A DNA stretch of 64,000 bases, from the NCBI RefSeq assembly GCF_001557325.1, contig NZ_LSJS01000302.1:10832-74831 (forward strand). Direction: 5' to 3'. Within the stretch, counting starts at the first letter, position 1. Each line of letters opens with the position of its first letter. The stretch comes from Erythrobacter donghaensis (GTDB lineage Bacteria > Pseudomonadota > Alphaproteobacteria > Sphingomonadales > Sphingomonadaceae). Of this stretch, positions 1 through 7,965 are shown one piece after another. A program made the position numbers and the translations under genes. The notes beneath the pieces were generated by a model. It searched no databases. It was given only the letters and a program-made list of their open reading frames with translations, and had not been told where the DNA came from.

Positions 1-2
1 CG

Positions 3-575
3 GCGGCGGTGGCGACGGCCTACCCCCCCGCGACGGTCTACCGCCACTACCTCGCCGCGCTGATTCCGGCGACGGCGCTGCTCGCCCTGCCGCTGTTCCA
101 TCGCGAGCCGAGCGAGCGGATCAACCGTGCGGCGCTGCTGCCGGTCGCGGTGTTCCTGCTGATCGTGCCCTTCCAGTACTGGGTGAGCCACGAGAACCGT
201 TCGGCAACTTTCCGTCTGGCCGAGGCGATCACCCCGCATGTCGATGCACAGGCGGGTAAGTGCCTGCTGGTCTTCGACGGGCCGACCTCGCTCTACGGCC
301 TCACCAATAGCTGCCTGCCGACCAGGCTGATCTACCCCGATCACCTCAACAACGCGCTCGAGATGAACGCGCTGGAGATGCGGCAGGAGGACGAGGTGCG
401 ACGCATTCTGGCCACCCGCCCGCCGGTGATCGTCACCGCCGACCTGCCGCTCACCCCGCAGAACTATGCGGCCAAGGACCAGGTCGATGCGGCGATCCGG
501 CGCGATTACCGCCTGATCGCGAAGGAAGAACTCCACCACCGCTACATTTTCGCGTGGGTGCGCCGCCAGCCCTGA
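3..575 (+). CDS. C-terminal part of a multi-pass membrane protein, glycosyltransferase-39-like (partial)
   Basis: The reading frame is open through the left edge, so only the C-terminal part (about 190 residues) is present; the GTG at 9 is probably internal. It shows two hydrophobic segments (around YLAALIPATALLALPLF and AALLPVAVFLLIVPF), followed by a soluble tail of about 120 residues with motifs such as LLVFDGPTSLYGLTNSC. A membrane region followed by a soluble C-terminal domain that reads like a periplasmic acceptor module is typical of GT-C (ArnT/PMT-like) glycosyltransferases, but no catalytic motif is visible here. The family call is inference. The gene ends about 100 bp before the next gene on the same strand. 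Confidence 0.5.
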   Translation, partial: AAVATAYPPATVYRHYLAALIPATALLALPLFHREPSERINRAALLPVAVFLLIVPFQYWVSHENRSATFRLAEAITPHVDAQAGKCLLVFDGPTSLYGLTNSCLPTRLIYPDHLNNALEMNALEMRQEDEVRRILATRPPVIVTADLPLTPQNYAAKDQVDAAIRRDYRLIAKEELHHRYIFAWVRRQP

Positions 576-675
576 ACGCTCCCGCGCTTGCATGCGCGCC
601 AACTCCCTGCAATTCTAGCGCTTCGCACGGGCCCTCGAGCGGCCGGTGCAGCAGCCATCTCAGGGAGAGACCCAC

Positions 676-2802
676 TTGAAACTCGCATCATCGCTGGCCA
701 TGGCCCTTGCCATGAGCACATCGACCATTGCCCTTGCCGATGACGGCATTCCTGGGCCCGAGCAGGATCCCTACATCTTCCTCGAGGAGGCGCGCAGCCC
801 CGAGGCGCTCGATTGGGTCGCCAAGGAAAACGCCCGCACGCTGGCCGCCTTCGAGGCCGATCCGCGCTATGCGCAGCTGAAGGCCGAGGCGCTGGCGATC
901 TTCGACAGCAACGACCGCATCCCCTTCGTCAGCTTCCGCCCCGACGGGCTCTACAATTTCTGGCAGGACAAGGCGAACCCCAAGGGCGTGCTGCGCCGCA
1001 CCACGCTCGACAGCTATCGCACCGCGAACCCGCAGTGGGAGATCATCCTCGATGTGGACGCGCTCGCCAAGGCTGAGGGCAAGGAGTGGGTCTATCAGGG
1101 CTCGACCTGCCTGCCGCCCGCATTGAACCGCTGCATGATCGCATTGAGCGACGGCGGCGAAGACGCCACCATCCTGCGCGAATTCGATACCCGGACCAAG
1201 CAGTTCATCGAAGGCGGCTTCGTGCTCGACCAGAAGAGCCAGGGCGGGGTCGAGTGGGTCGACGAGAACACGCTGCTGGTCAGCCGCAACTTCGGCGAAG
1301 GCACCCTCACCGAGAGCGAATATCCCTTCACCACCCGCGAATGGAAGCGCGGCACCAGGATCGAGGACGCGCCCGAGATCTTCCGCGGCGATGCCAAGGA
1401 CGTCTCCTCGGGCGCGGCGCTGCTGCGCGACAACGATCACGTCATCCACGCGCGCATCGCCTATCGCGGGATCAGCTTTCACGAACGGCTGTGGTACGTG
1501 TGGTCGGACGGCCAGTGGCTCAAGCTCGATGTGCCGGCCAAGGCCAACCCGGTCGGCATCGTCGACGGACACATGCTGTTCTCGCCCGACGTCGACTGGA
1601 CCGTCGGCGATCAGACCTTCCCTGCCGACAGCCTCGTGGCGGTCGATCTGGAGGAGTGGAAGGCCAACCCCAACGGCGCCAGGAAGGCGCTGGTGTGGGC
1701 GCCGGGCTACCGCCAGACCAAGCAGGGCAGCACCGTCACCGCGGGCGGGCTCTATGTCGCGCTGCTCGACAATGTCGTGGGCAAGGTGCTGAAGTTCAAC
1801 TTCGATGACGGGCGCTGGACCAGCCAGCCGGTCGCCCTGCCCGACAACGCCACGATCGGCATCGCCGCCTCCTCGGACGACAGCGACCAGATCATGTACA
1901 CGGTGAGCGGCTTCCTCGAGCCGACGACGCTCTACTACACCGACGGCACGGCTGCACCGACGGTGATCAAGACCTCGCCGTCCTATTTCGACCCGGCGGG
2001 CGCCACGGTCGAGCAGTACGAGGCGGTCAGCAAGGACGGGACGAAGATCCCCTACTTCATCGTCAAGCCCAAGGGGATGAAGGCCGATGGCAGCACCGCG
2101 ACGCTGCTGACCGGCTACGGCGGCTTCCAGGTGCCGCGCCTGCCGGCCTATCTCGGCTCGACCGGCAAGCTGTGGGTCGAGAAGGGCGGCGCCTATGTGC
2201 TCGCCAACATGCGCGGCGGCGGGGAGTTCGGGCCGCAATGGCACCAGACCGCGATCCGCGAGAACAAGCAGCGCACATGGGATGACTTCATCGCTGTGGC
2301 CGATGATCTGGTGAAGCGCGGCTTCACCAAGCCCGAGCACCTCGGCATCCAGGGCGGCTCGCAGGGCGGGCTGCTGGTGGGCACCGCCTTCACCCAGCGC
2401 CCCGACCTGTTCGGCGCGGCGATCGTGCAGATCCCGCTGTTCGACATGCTGCGCTATCACCTGATCGGGCGCGGAGCATCGTGGATCGGCGAATATGGCG
2501 ATCCGCGCATCCCCGAACAGCGCGCCTGGATCGAGGGCTATTCGCCCTACCAGAAGATCGTCGCGGGCGTCGAATACCCCGAGCCTTTCCTGTGGGCCTC
2601 GACTGCCGATGACCGCACCCACCCCGCCCATGCGCGCAAGGGGGCGGCGAAATTGAAGGCGCTCGGCCAGCCCTATTACTACTTCGAGGATACCACCGGC
2701 GGCCACTCGGGCGGGGTCGACAACGACCAGCGCGCCAAGCTCCAGGCGCTCCAGTTCATCTACCTGATGAAGCGCCTGATGGACGATCGGCCCGCCAAGT
2801 AG
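676..2802 (+). CDS. Secreted prolyl oligopeptidase family serine peptidase (S9A)
   Basis: Serine peptidase of the prolyl oligopeptidase family, about 708 residues, probably exported to the periplasm, cleaving proline-containing short peptides. I chose the TTG at 676: it follows an AGGGAGAG ribosome-binding site and gives a clean signal peptide (MKLASSLAMALAMSTSTIALA). An upstream in-frame GTG at 646 would spoil the signal peptide. The N-terminal 400 residues are the beta-propeller; the C-terminal hydrolase domain carries the nucleophile in GGSQGG (Ser about 562), the acid in TADDRTHP (Asp about 646) and the histidine in TGGHSGG (about 677). Ser, Asp and His are all present, so an active enzyme is expected. 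A strong terminator follows the stop codon. The substrate cannot be read from sequence. Confidence 0.92.
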   Translation: MKLASSLAMALAMSTSTIALADDGIPGPEQDPYIFLEEARSPEALDWVAKENARTLAAFEADPRYAQLKAEALAIFDSNDRIPFVSFRPDGLYNFWQDKANPKGVLRRTTLDSYRTANPQWEIILDVDALAKAEGKEWVYQGSTCLPPALNRCMIALSDGGEDATILREFDTRTKQFIEGGFVLDQKSQGGVEWVDENTLLVSRNFGEGTLTESEYPFTTREWKRGTRIEDAPEIFRGDAKDVSSGAALLRDNDHVIHARIAYRGISFHERLWYVWSDGQWLKLDVPAKANPVGIVDGHMLFSPDVDWTVGDQTFPADSLVAVDLEEWKANPNGARKALVWAPGYRQTKQGSTVTAGGLYVALLDNVVGKVLKFNFDDGRWTSQPVALPDNATIGIAASSDDSDQIMYTVSGFLEPTTLYYTDGTAAPTVIKTSPSYFDPAGATVEQYEAVSKDGTKIPYFIVKPKGMKADGSTATLLTGYGGFQVPRLPAYLGSTGKLWVEKGGAYVLANMRGGGEFGPQWHQTAIRENKQRTWDDFIAVADDLVKRGFTKPEHLGIQGGSQGGLLVGTAFTQRPDLFGAAIVQIPLFDMLRYHLIGRGASWIGEYGDPRIPEQRAWIEGYSPYQKIVAGVEYPEPFLWASTADDRTHPAHARKGAAKLKALGQPYYYFEDTTGGHSGGVDNDQRAKLQALQFIYLMKRLMDDRPAK

Positions 2803-2821
2803 GCGAGCCCTCGCGGCCACG

Positions 2822-2858
2822 AAAGGGGCGGCTCCACGCGGGTGGAGTCGCCCCTTTT
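2822..2858 (+). terminator. Rho-independent terminator after the S9 peptidase gene
   Basis: Long GC-rich hairpin: arms 2822-2837 and 2842-2858 with loop GCGG, one G-T pair inside, ending in CCCCTTTT. It starts 20 bp after the peptidase stop codon. Confidence 0.85.
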
Positions 2859-3046
2859 CGCGTTAACCCCGGCGAGAAGGAGGCTCGCTGTAAGCCTTCC
2901 CGACACTCCGTCTTCGGTTCGTCGCGCGCACGGCACGGAGCGTTTCATCAACGCCTCGCTAACCATCACCGGCAAGGTCTCGTTAGGCCCACGCGTCAAC
3001 ACTCGGGCCATCGGGGGCGATGACGTAACGACGAGGAGCATCACCG

Positions 3047-3292
3047 ATGGCCTATGACCGGAACATCTCGATCGCCGATGCGATCAAGAGCTACAACCAG
3101 CTACCCAAGCACCACCGCGTCCACTGGTCGAAGGCGCGAAAGGACGAGGTCGTGCGCGCAGTGCGCGAGCGGACGATCAGCTTCCACGAGGCGCGGACCC
3201 GTTACCTGCTGAGCCGCACCGAGTTCGAGCAATGGGAGGCGGACTACCTCGCGACCAGCGGAGACGACGCCCGGATCGAGCATGACGCCTGA
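3047..3292 (+). CDS. DUF1153 family small regulator, SciP-like (CtrA inhibitory protein homologue)
   Basis: Short (81 residues), helix-rich protein with the pattern VHWSKARKDEVVRAVRER, then EARTRYLLSRTEFEQW. This matches the DUF1153 helix-turn-helix core of Caulobacter SciP, which binds the cell-cycle regulator CtrA and blocks activation of CtrA promoters late in the cell cycle. The C-terminal EFEQW corresponds to the conserved EF(L)xW of the family; the N-terminus differs from Caulobacter. ATG at 3047 has a GAGGAG ribosome-binding site 9 bp upstream. It is monocistronic, in its own 240-bp upstream region containing a CTAACCAT element. The family call is fairly firm; the CtrA-related role is by homology only. 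Confidence 0.7.
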   Translation: MAYDRNISIADAIKSYNQLPKHHRVHWSKARKDEVVRAVRERTISFHEARTRYLLSRTEFEQWEADYLATSGDDARIEHDA

Positions 3293-3301
3293 GGCTCGCG
3301 C

Positions 3302-3577
3302 CTAACGCGTCGGTGCGTCGAAATCGGCGGGCTTGTTGGCGATCCAGGCGACGAATTTGGCGATGGCGGGATTGCTGCGGATCGCCTCGGCATCCTCGCC
3401 GATGCGCGCCAGCTCGTTGTTGGTGAAGTTGGCGTGGATCGTCTTGTGACAGATCGGGTGGATCGGCACCTTGATCTTGCCCTTCTTGGACTTGGGCACC
3501 GGGTGATGCCACTGGACGATCTCGCCCAGGGGGCGCTCGCAGAGCCAGCAGGTGAGGGTTTGGGGATCGTCACTCAT
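3302..3577 (-). CDS. Small HNH endonuclease-like zinc protein
   Basis: Protein of 91 residues with a CWLC pair near the N-terminus (position about 10), an HH pair in WHHPVPK, and CHKTIHANF, the C-H part of an HNH fold. The arrangement C-x2-C, H-H, C-x3-H fits the treble-clef HNH nuclease group, although a standalone 91-residue version may be structural or regulatory. Its ATG at 3577 overlaps the stop of the upstream membrane protein by four bases (ATGA), so it is translationally coupled as the third gene behind glmU. No phage or restriction context is present. Nuclease activity is unproven. Confidence 0.6.
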   Translation of the reverse strand: MSDDPQTLTCWLCERPLGEIVQWHHPVPKSKKGKIKVPIHPICHKTIHANFTNNELARIGEDAEAIRSNPAIAKFVAWIANKPADFDAPTR

Positions 3578-3819
3578 AGCATGTTGTAGCTCCACTGGAG
3601 CACATAGGCGACCGCCGCGTAGCCTGCCGTTTCGGGGAGCGCGATCCACCGGCGCTGCTCCCAGCGCAGCGCGCGACTGGCCGCGAACAGAGCGGTGCCG
3701 ATGATCTGAACGGCACCGAACTGATGCTCATGAGGCGTTTTGTCGGGAATGTAGGGCGCGAGGCAGACCAGCGCGAGCAGCAACGCGCCTGTCTCGATAA
3801 CGGCGCGCAGCAGCCTCAC
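3574..3819 (-). CDS. Small hypothetical membrane protein in the glmU operon
   Basis: Protein of 81 residues with three hydrophobic stretches: an N-terminal helix (TGALLLALVCLAPYI), a central one (VQIIGTALFAASRAL) and a C-terminal one (ETAGYAAVAYVLQW). I do not recognise the family. It starts with GTG at 3819, overlapping the glmU stop codon (GTGA), and its own stop overlaps the next start, so glmU, this gene and the HNH-like gene form a tightly coupled unit. The coupling supports it being a real gene even though no function can be assigned. Confidence 0.6.
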   Translation of the reverse strand: MRLLRAVIETGALLLALVCLAPYIPDKTPHEHQFGAVQIIGTALFAASRALRWEQRRWIALPETAGYAAVAYVLQWSYNML

Positions 3820-5186
3820 CCCTTCTTCTCCGCCGCCTTCTTCTTCTTCATCGCATCGTGGAACCGATCCGCCCAGCCGTCCTTCACGAGCTGCTCGGCG
3901 CGCACCATCCTGAGCTCGCCCGGAGCAACATCGCGGCTGACGGTCGAGCCTGCCGCGACGATCGCGTCAGCGCCGATGGTGACGGGGGCGACCAGCGCCG
4001 AGTTCGAGCCGATAAACGCGCCCGGCCCGATCACGGTCTTGTACTTGAAGTAGCCGTCATAATTGCAGGTGATCGTCCCCGCCCCGATGTTGGCGCCCGC
4101 GCCGATGGTGGCATCGCCCAGGTAGGTGAGGTGGCTCGCCTTGGCGCCCTGGTGCAGCACGGCGTTCTTCACCTCGACGAAATTGCCGACGAAGCTGTCC
4201 TCCTCCAGCACCGCGCCGGGGCGCAGCCGCGCGAAGGGGCCGACCTTGACGCCGCTGGCAAGGCTCGCGCCTTCGATGTGACTATTGGCGCGGATCAGCA
4301 CCTGGTCGGCGACCTTCACGCCGGGGCCGAAGAAGACATTGGGCTCGATCGTGACGTCCCGGCCGAGCTCGGTGTCGAAGGCGAAGAACACCGTGTCGGG
4401 CGCGATCAGGGTCGCGCCCTCGTCCATGGCGCGCAGGCGCCGGGCGGCCTGCCAGCGGCTCTCGGCAGCGGCGAGTTCGGCGCGCGAGTTGATGCCGGCC
4501 ACCTCGTCGGCGCTCTGTGCCACGATCACCGCGCAGGGACGACCATCGGCGATGGCGATGTTGACGATGTCGGGGAGGTAGTATTCGCCCTGGGCATTGT
4601 CGTTGCCGACCCGCGCCAGCAGGCCGAACAGGTCACCGCTGCGCGCCGCGAGCAGCCCCGAATTGCACAGCCGGCAGGCGCGCTCGCCTTCATCGGCGTC
4701 CTTGAATTCCACCATCTTGAGGATCGTGCCCGCGTCGTCGGCGATCACCCGGCCATAGGCAAGCGGATCGTCCGGCTCGAAGCCGAGCACCACCGCAGCC
4801 GGGGCGTCCTCGCCATGCAGCCGCTCGAGCATCGCGCGCATCGTCGCGGCCTTGACGAAAGGCACGTCGCCGTAGAGCACCAGCACGTCGCCCTCGAAGC
4901 CTGACAGCGCTGCCTCTGCCTGCTGCACCGCGTGGCCGGTGCCGAGCTGCGGCTCCTGCAGGCAGGTCGCCGCGCGCGTGCCCACCGCCGCCTCGATCTG
5001 CTCGCGCCCCGCGCCGACCACCACCGCAGTCCGCTCCGGGCCCAACTCGGCGACGCTCGCCATCAGGTGATCGAGCATCGCGCGCCCGGCAATCTTGTGG
5101 AGCACCTTGTGCGTGTCGCTCTTCATCCGGGTGCCCTTGCCGGCGGCAAGGATGATAGCGGCGAAGGGGTTGGTCGTGGTGGTCAT
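3816..5186 (-). CDS. glmU: Bifunctional UDP-N-acetylglucosamine pyrophosphorylase / glucosamine-1-phosphate N-acetyltransferase
   Basis: Cytoplasmic two-domain enzyme making UDP-GlcNAc for peptidoglycan and lipid A. The N-terminal uridyltransferase shows LAAGKGTRMKS (about 13-23) and VLYGDVPF; the C-terminal left-handed beta-helix acetyltransferase shows the hexapeptide run from about 270 and SHLTYLGDATIGAGANIGAG, then TITCNYDGYFKYKT. Length 456 matches the family. The frame continues upstream, but ATG at 5186 (MTTTTNPF) is chosen because it places the pyrophosphorylase signature at the usual distance; the extension overlaps the divergent gph gene. First gene of a three-gene minus-strand operon and divergent from gph, with about 90 bp between starts. 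Confidence 0.97.
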   Translation of the reverse strand: MTTTTNPFAAIILAAGKGTRMKSDTHKVLHKIAGRAMLDHLMASVAELGPERTAVVVGAGREQIEAAVGTRAATCLQEPQLGTGHAVQQAEAALSGFEGDVLVLYGDVPFVKAATMRAMLERLHGEDAPAAVVLGFEPDDPLAYGRVIADDAGTILKMVEFKDADEGERACRLCNSGLLAARSGDLFGLLARVGNDNAQGEYYLPDIVNIAIADGRPCAVIVAQSADEVAGINSRAELAAAESRWQAARRLRAMDEGATLIAPDTVFFAFDTELGRDVTIEPNVFFGPGVKVADQVLIRANSHIEGASLASGVKVGPFARLRPGAVLEEDSFVGNFVEVKNAVLHQGAKASHLTYLGDATIGAGANIGAGTITCNYDGYFKYKTVIGPGAFIGSNSALVAPVTIGADAIVAAGSTVSRDVAPGELRMVRAEQLVKDGWADRFHDAMKKKKAAEKKG

Positions 5187-5277
5187 GTGCCTGTCCTTAG
5201 GGAAAGGCGCGCTTGCCAGCAAATGCTTGCAGATTGAAGTAGGTTGGGCCACCCCGCGCCCCACTTCTGGAGAGACC

Positions 5278-5973
5278 ATGACCGACATCCCTTTCGGCGC
5301 CATCGGCTTCGACCTTGACGGCACGCTGCTCGACACCTTCCGCGATCTTGGCGCGGCGGTGAACCATGCGCTGGTGCTGGGGGGCTTTTCCGAGGTGTCG
5401 GTCGAGACCTCGAAAGACCTGATCGGCGGCGGCGCGAAGATCATGCTCGCCCGCGCGGTCGAGGCGCAAGGGGGGCTGCCCGAGGCCGAGTTCAAGCGGC
5501 TCTACAAGGCGATGCTGGCGTTCTACGAAGCGAACAACGCCGTCCACACCGTCCCCTACCCCGGCGTCCGCGAGGTGCTGGCGGCACTGGCTGCGCGTGG
5601 GATCAGGATGGCGGTCGTCACCAACAAGTTCGAGGCCTTCGCCCGCAATGTCCTGACCCGGCTCGATCTGATCGATGCCTTCGAGACCGTGATCGGCGGC
5701 GACTCCATGGGCAAGGGGCCCGGCGGCCAGTTCCTCGCCAAGCCTGACCCTGCCCCCGTGCTCAAGGCGCGCGCGGTGCTGGGGGGCGGCTCTTTCGTCT
5801 TCATCGGCGATTCCACCTATGACGCGCGTGCTGCGAAAGACGCGGGCGTCCCCTTTGTTGCAGCCGCCTACGGCTATTGCGATGCCCCGGTGGAACGGAT
5901 GGGCGCGGACGCAGTGATCGATTCGTTCGCGGGGCTGATCCCGGCACTGGAGGGCCTTGCCCGCACCGCCTGA
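5278..5973 (+). CDS. gph: Phosphoglycolate phosphatase (HAD superfamily)
   Basis: HAD-superfamily hydrolase of 231 residues. Motif I is [10 protein letters not shown] near the N-terminus, motif II lies in MAVVTNK, and motif III/IV in [16 protein letters not shown]. The overall pattern and length match Gph, which dephosphorylates 2-phosphoglycolate produced during DNA repair or oxygenase side reactions. ATG at 5278 follows a GGAGAG ribosome-binding site; the frame is open upstream but overlaps the glmU 5' end. HAD phosphatases are promiscuous, so the exact substrate is inferred. Confidence 0.88.
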   Translation: MTDIPFGAIGFDLDGTLLDTFRDLGAAVNHALVLGGFSEVSVETSKDLIGGGAKIMLARAVEAQGGLPEAEFKRLYKAMLAFYEANNAVHTVPYPGVREVLAALAARGIRMAVVTNKFEAFARNVLTRLDLIDAFETVIGGDSMGKGPGGQFLAKPDPAPVLKARAVLGGGSFVFIGDSTYDARAAKDAGVPFVAAAYGYCDAPVERMGADAVIDSFAGLIPALEGLARTA

Positions 5974-6050
5974 CCCTACGGCACGGGCCGCTGTCAGTTC
6001 GGTGGTTGCATGGGCGGCGCGAAAGTGCCACGCAGCGCGCCGCATATCGG

Positions 6051-6066
6051 TTTACGCAGGCGTAAA
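6051..6066. promoter_or_regulatory. Palindromic operator-like site upstream of the SDR gene
   Basis: Inverted repeat TTTACGC-AG-GCGTAAA, perfect over two 7-bp arms, 31 bp before the SDR start codon. It is flanked symmetrically by two identical 10-bp direct repeats GCGCGCCGCA at 6035-6044 and 6067-6076. The size and position suit binding of a dimeric repressor (TetR/FadR-like), but no regulator gene is adjacent. Confidence 0.45.
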
Positions 6067-6097
6067 GCGCGCCGCACTATTGGACAGGAGAACACCC

Positions 6098-7027
6098 ATG
6101 ACCATCAGCTTCAAGGACAAGGTTGCCATCGTCACCGGTGCGGGCGGCGGGCTCGGCAAGGCCTATGCGCTCGAACTCGCCCGTCGCGGCGCGAAGGTCG
6201 TTGTCAACGACCTCGGGGGTTCGCGCGACGGCACCGGCACCTCGGACGCCGCGGCGCAGGTTGTCGCCGAGATCGAGGCGATGGGCGGCGAGGCGATCGC
6301 CAACGGCGCGTCGGTCACCGAATTCGAGCAGATGGAAAAGATGATCGCCGACGCCAAGCAGAAGTGGGGCGGCGTCCATGTGCTGATCAACAACGCCGGC
6401 GTGCTGCGCGACAAGACCTTTGCCAAGATGGAGCCGGCCGACTTCGAGTTCGTGGTGAAGGTTCACCTCACCGGCTCGGCCTTCGCCACCAAGGCCGCGT
6501 GGGAAACCATGCGCGAGCAGGGCTATGGCCGCATCCTGATGACCGCCTCCTCTACCGGCCTGTTCGGCAATTTCGGCCAGGCCAACTACGGCGCCGCCAA
6601 GCTCGGCCTTGCCGGCCTCACCAAGACGCTGGCGCTCGAGGGCGCGAAGTACAACGTGCGCGTCAACACGCTCTCGCCGGTCGCGGGCACCCGCATGACC
6701 GAGGACCTCTTCCCCGAGGAAGCCTTCAAGCTCTTCGCGCCCGAGAACGTGGTCCCGGCCGCGCTGTTCCTCGTCTCCGAGGACGCGCCGACCAACGCCA
6801 TCGTCGGCGCGGGTGCGGGCGGCTATCACTCCTCGTGGACCGTGATGAACGACGCCGTGTGGCTGCCGGAAGGCGAGCGCACCCTCGAAGGTTTCGCCGC
6901 GCGGTGGGAGGAGATCTCGTCCTTCACCAACCTCATCGCCCCGCAATCGGGCAGCGAGCAATCGGGCAACATCCTGCGCGCGATGCAGCAGGTCACCGGC
7001 ACCGGGCCGTCGAGCGCGCGCGGCTGA
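6098..7027 (+). CDS. SDR family dehydrogenase, MFE-2-type 3-hydroxyacyl-CoA dehydrogenase-like
   Basis: Short-chain dehydrogenase of 309 residues. Rossmann motif [12 protein letters not shown] (about 12-23), [17 protein letters not shown] at about 93, catalytic Ser in [10 protein letters not shown] and the YxxxK in NYGAAKLG. The GGSRDGTG insertion and the roughly 60-residue C-terminal tail (GGYHSSW, then an [14 protein letters not shown] segment) resemble the dehydrogenase unit of peroxisomal multifunctional enzyme type 2, which oxidises 3-hydroxyacyl-CoA in fatty-acid or steroid side-chain breakdown. ATG at 6098 has an ACAGGAG ribosome-binding site. A palindromic site lies just upstream and a terminator just downstream, so it appears to be a single-gene unit. 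Confidence 0.82.
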   Translation: MTISFKDKVAIVTGAGGGLGKAYALELARRGAKVVVNDLGGSRDGTGTSDAAAQVVAEIEAMGGEAIANGASVTEFEQMEKMIADAKQKWGGVHVLINNAGVLRDKTFAKMEPADFEFVVKVHLTGSAFATKAAWETMREQGYGRILMTASSTGLFGNFGQANYGAAKLGLAGLTKTLALEGAKYNVRVNTLSPVAGTRMTEDLFPEEAFKLFAPENVVPAALFLVSEDAPTNAIVGAGAGGYHSSWTVMNDAVWLPEGERTLEGFAARWEEISSFTNLIAPQSGSEQSGNILRAMQQVTGTGPSSARG

Positions 7028-7052
7028 TCCGGCATTCAGCGACGGAATTGAG

Positions 7053-7082
7053 GAGGCCCGTCCCCGCGAGGGGGCGGGCCTC
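7053..7082 (+). terminator. Rho-independent terminator after the SDR gene
   Basis: Hairpin of about 13 bp, GAGGCCCGTCCCC-GCGA-GGGGGCGGGCCTC, followed by TCTCTTTC, starting 26 bp after the SDR stop. Confidence 0.85.
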
Positions 7083-7097
7083 TCTCTTTCAGGCGGA

Positions 7098-7122
7098 CAA
7101 AGCGGACACCGTGTCCGCTTTG
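7098..7122. repeat. Inverted repeat with 12-bp arms, one-base spacer
   Basis: Perfect arms CAAAGCGGACAC and GTGTCCGCTTTG separated by a single C. It sits in the non-coding stretch between the SDR gene and a lower-GC orphan. It could be an operator-like site or a remnant of a dispersed palindrome; there is no T-run, so it is not an obvious terminator. Confidence 0.6.
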
Positions 7123-7321
7123 CTCGTTCGCGAATACCTCAATCGTTCCAGGTGCCTGCGCCCACTTTCACGAAGCGGACGGACAGGGGAGCGGGGTCTT
7201 GTTTCGCGCCCCGGCGATCCAACGGCCTCGCAGGCCGGGCACAACGATGGGAAAGAGCGGAGGCGGATCGTATCGGATGGCAAGCCTGTAGGAAATGCCG
7301 CGCCCCGTCCCCCACTCGTCA

Positions 7322-7340
7322 CCCCGTGCTCGACACGGGG
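7322..7340. repeat. Short dispersed palindrome CCCCGTG-N5-CACGGGG
   Basis: Arms of 7 bp around CTCGA. With the neighbouring element at 7383-7401 it resembles the small REP-like palindromes scattered between genes in alphaproteobacterial genomes; copy number cannot be judged from one window. Confidence 0.55.
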
Positions 7341-7382
7341 CTTGGCTGCCTTCCCTCCGCGAACAGATGAAGAAGAGCCAAA

Positions 7383-7401
7383 CCCCGGATCAAGTCCGGG
7401 G
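7383..7401. repeat. Short dispersed palindrome CCCCGGA-N5-TCCGGGG
   Basis: Arms of 7 bp around TCAAG, giving the CCCCGGATCAAGTCCGGGG core often seen in REP-like elements of alphaproteobacteria. Located 43 bp after the palindrome at 7322-7340 with similar geometry. Confidence 0.6.
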
Positions 7402-7504
7402 CGACGGGTGAGGGGATGGCGGCTTCAGCCTCATCCTGGCCATAAGCGGACGTTCTGAAGACGACCCCGTTCCAGACATTAAGTGGTTGTGTTATCGAAC
7501 CACC

Positions 7505-7912
7505 ATGCGCTGGCTGAGTTCGCTCCTTGATCGACTGAGAAGACCCAAGGGCCTATATCCGGAATGCTTGTGGAACGTCTCCGTCGATGAGATCGGATTT
7601 CGCGCGACCGACCAAACCGGTAAGACAGTCTATTTACCTCGCGAAAACCTTGAATCCGTTGTCGTTGCAACGAACGATACTGGCCCTTGGGGTGCAGACG
7701 TATGGTGGCTCATGTATGGTGCGGACGGTCAACTTGCATGTGCGTTCCCTCAGGGCGCGACGGGAGAGAAAGACGTCCTTGATGCTCTGCTAGCGCTGCC
7801 AGGCTTTGATCAGACCGAGATGATTAAGGCGATGGGTTGCACCTCGGTCGCAACGTTCATTGTATGGAAGCAATGTTGTCGGGTCGCCACCCAGCCACAG
7901 TCACTTAGATAG
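7505..7912 (+). CDS. Hypothetical protein, lower-GC orphan
   Basis: Soluble protein of 135 residues from ATG 7505; an in-frame TTG at 7487 would add six residues. I do not recognise a named family. Visible blocks are WNVSVDEIGFRATD, ESVVVATNDTGPWGADVWWLMYG, CAFPQGATGEKDVLDALLALPGF and ATFIVWKQC. The regular alternation suggests a small alpha/beta fold, and the block spacing looks conserved rather than random, so it is likely a real protein. Codon use is more AT-rich than the flanking genes and it follows a repeat-bearing gap, which suggests acquisition by transfer. Confidence 0.65.
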   Translation: MRWLSSLLDRLRRPKGLYPECLWNVSVDEIGFRATDQTGKTVYLPRENLESVVVATNDTGPWGADVWWLMYGADGQLACAFPQGATGEKDVLDALLALPGFDQTEMIKAMGCTSVATFIVWKQCCRVATQPQSLR

Positions 7913-7965
7913 CGTGCTGTAAGCCCGAAAGCTTCAATTCTTGCTGATCGAGTCCGCGCGCGCCC

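Larger units (their letters stand above)
7083..7504. other. Non-coding stretch with several palindromes, no convincing gene
   Basis: About 420 bp without a supportable gene. Open frames here lack ribosome-binding sites and recognisable protein content. It holds the 25-bp inverted repeat at 7098-7122 and two short GC-rich palindromes typical of dispersed alphaproteobacterial repeats at 7322-7340 and 7383-7401. It leads into a gene of visibly lower GC content. Confidence 0.6.

Noticed and set aside
688..2820. Long minus-strand open frame opposite the S9 peptidase
   Set aside because: Arg/Gly/Ala-rich translation with no domain, produced by GC-rich codon bias on the opposite strand of a clear gene; the same holds for the long frames at 17924-20266, 24543-27182, 32856-35045 and 60965-63925.
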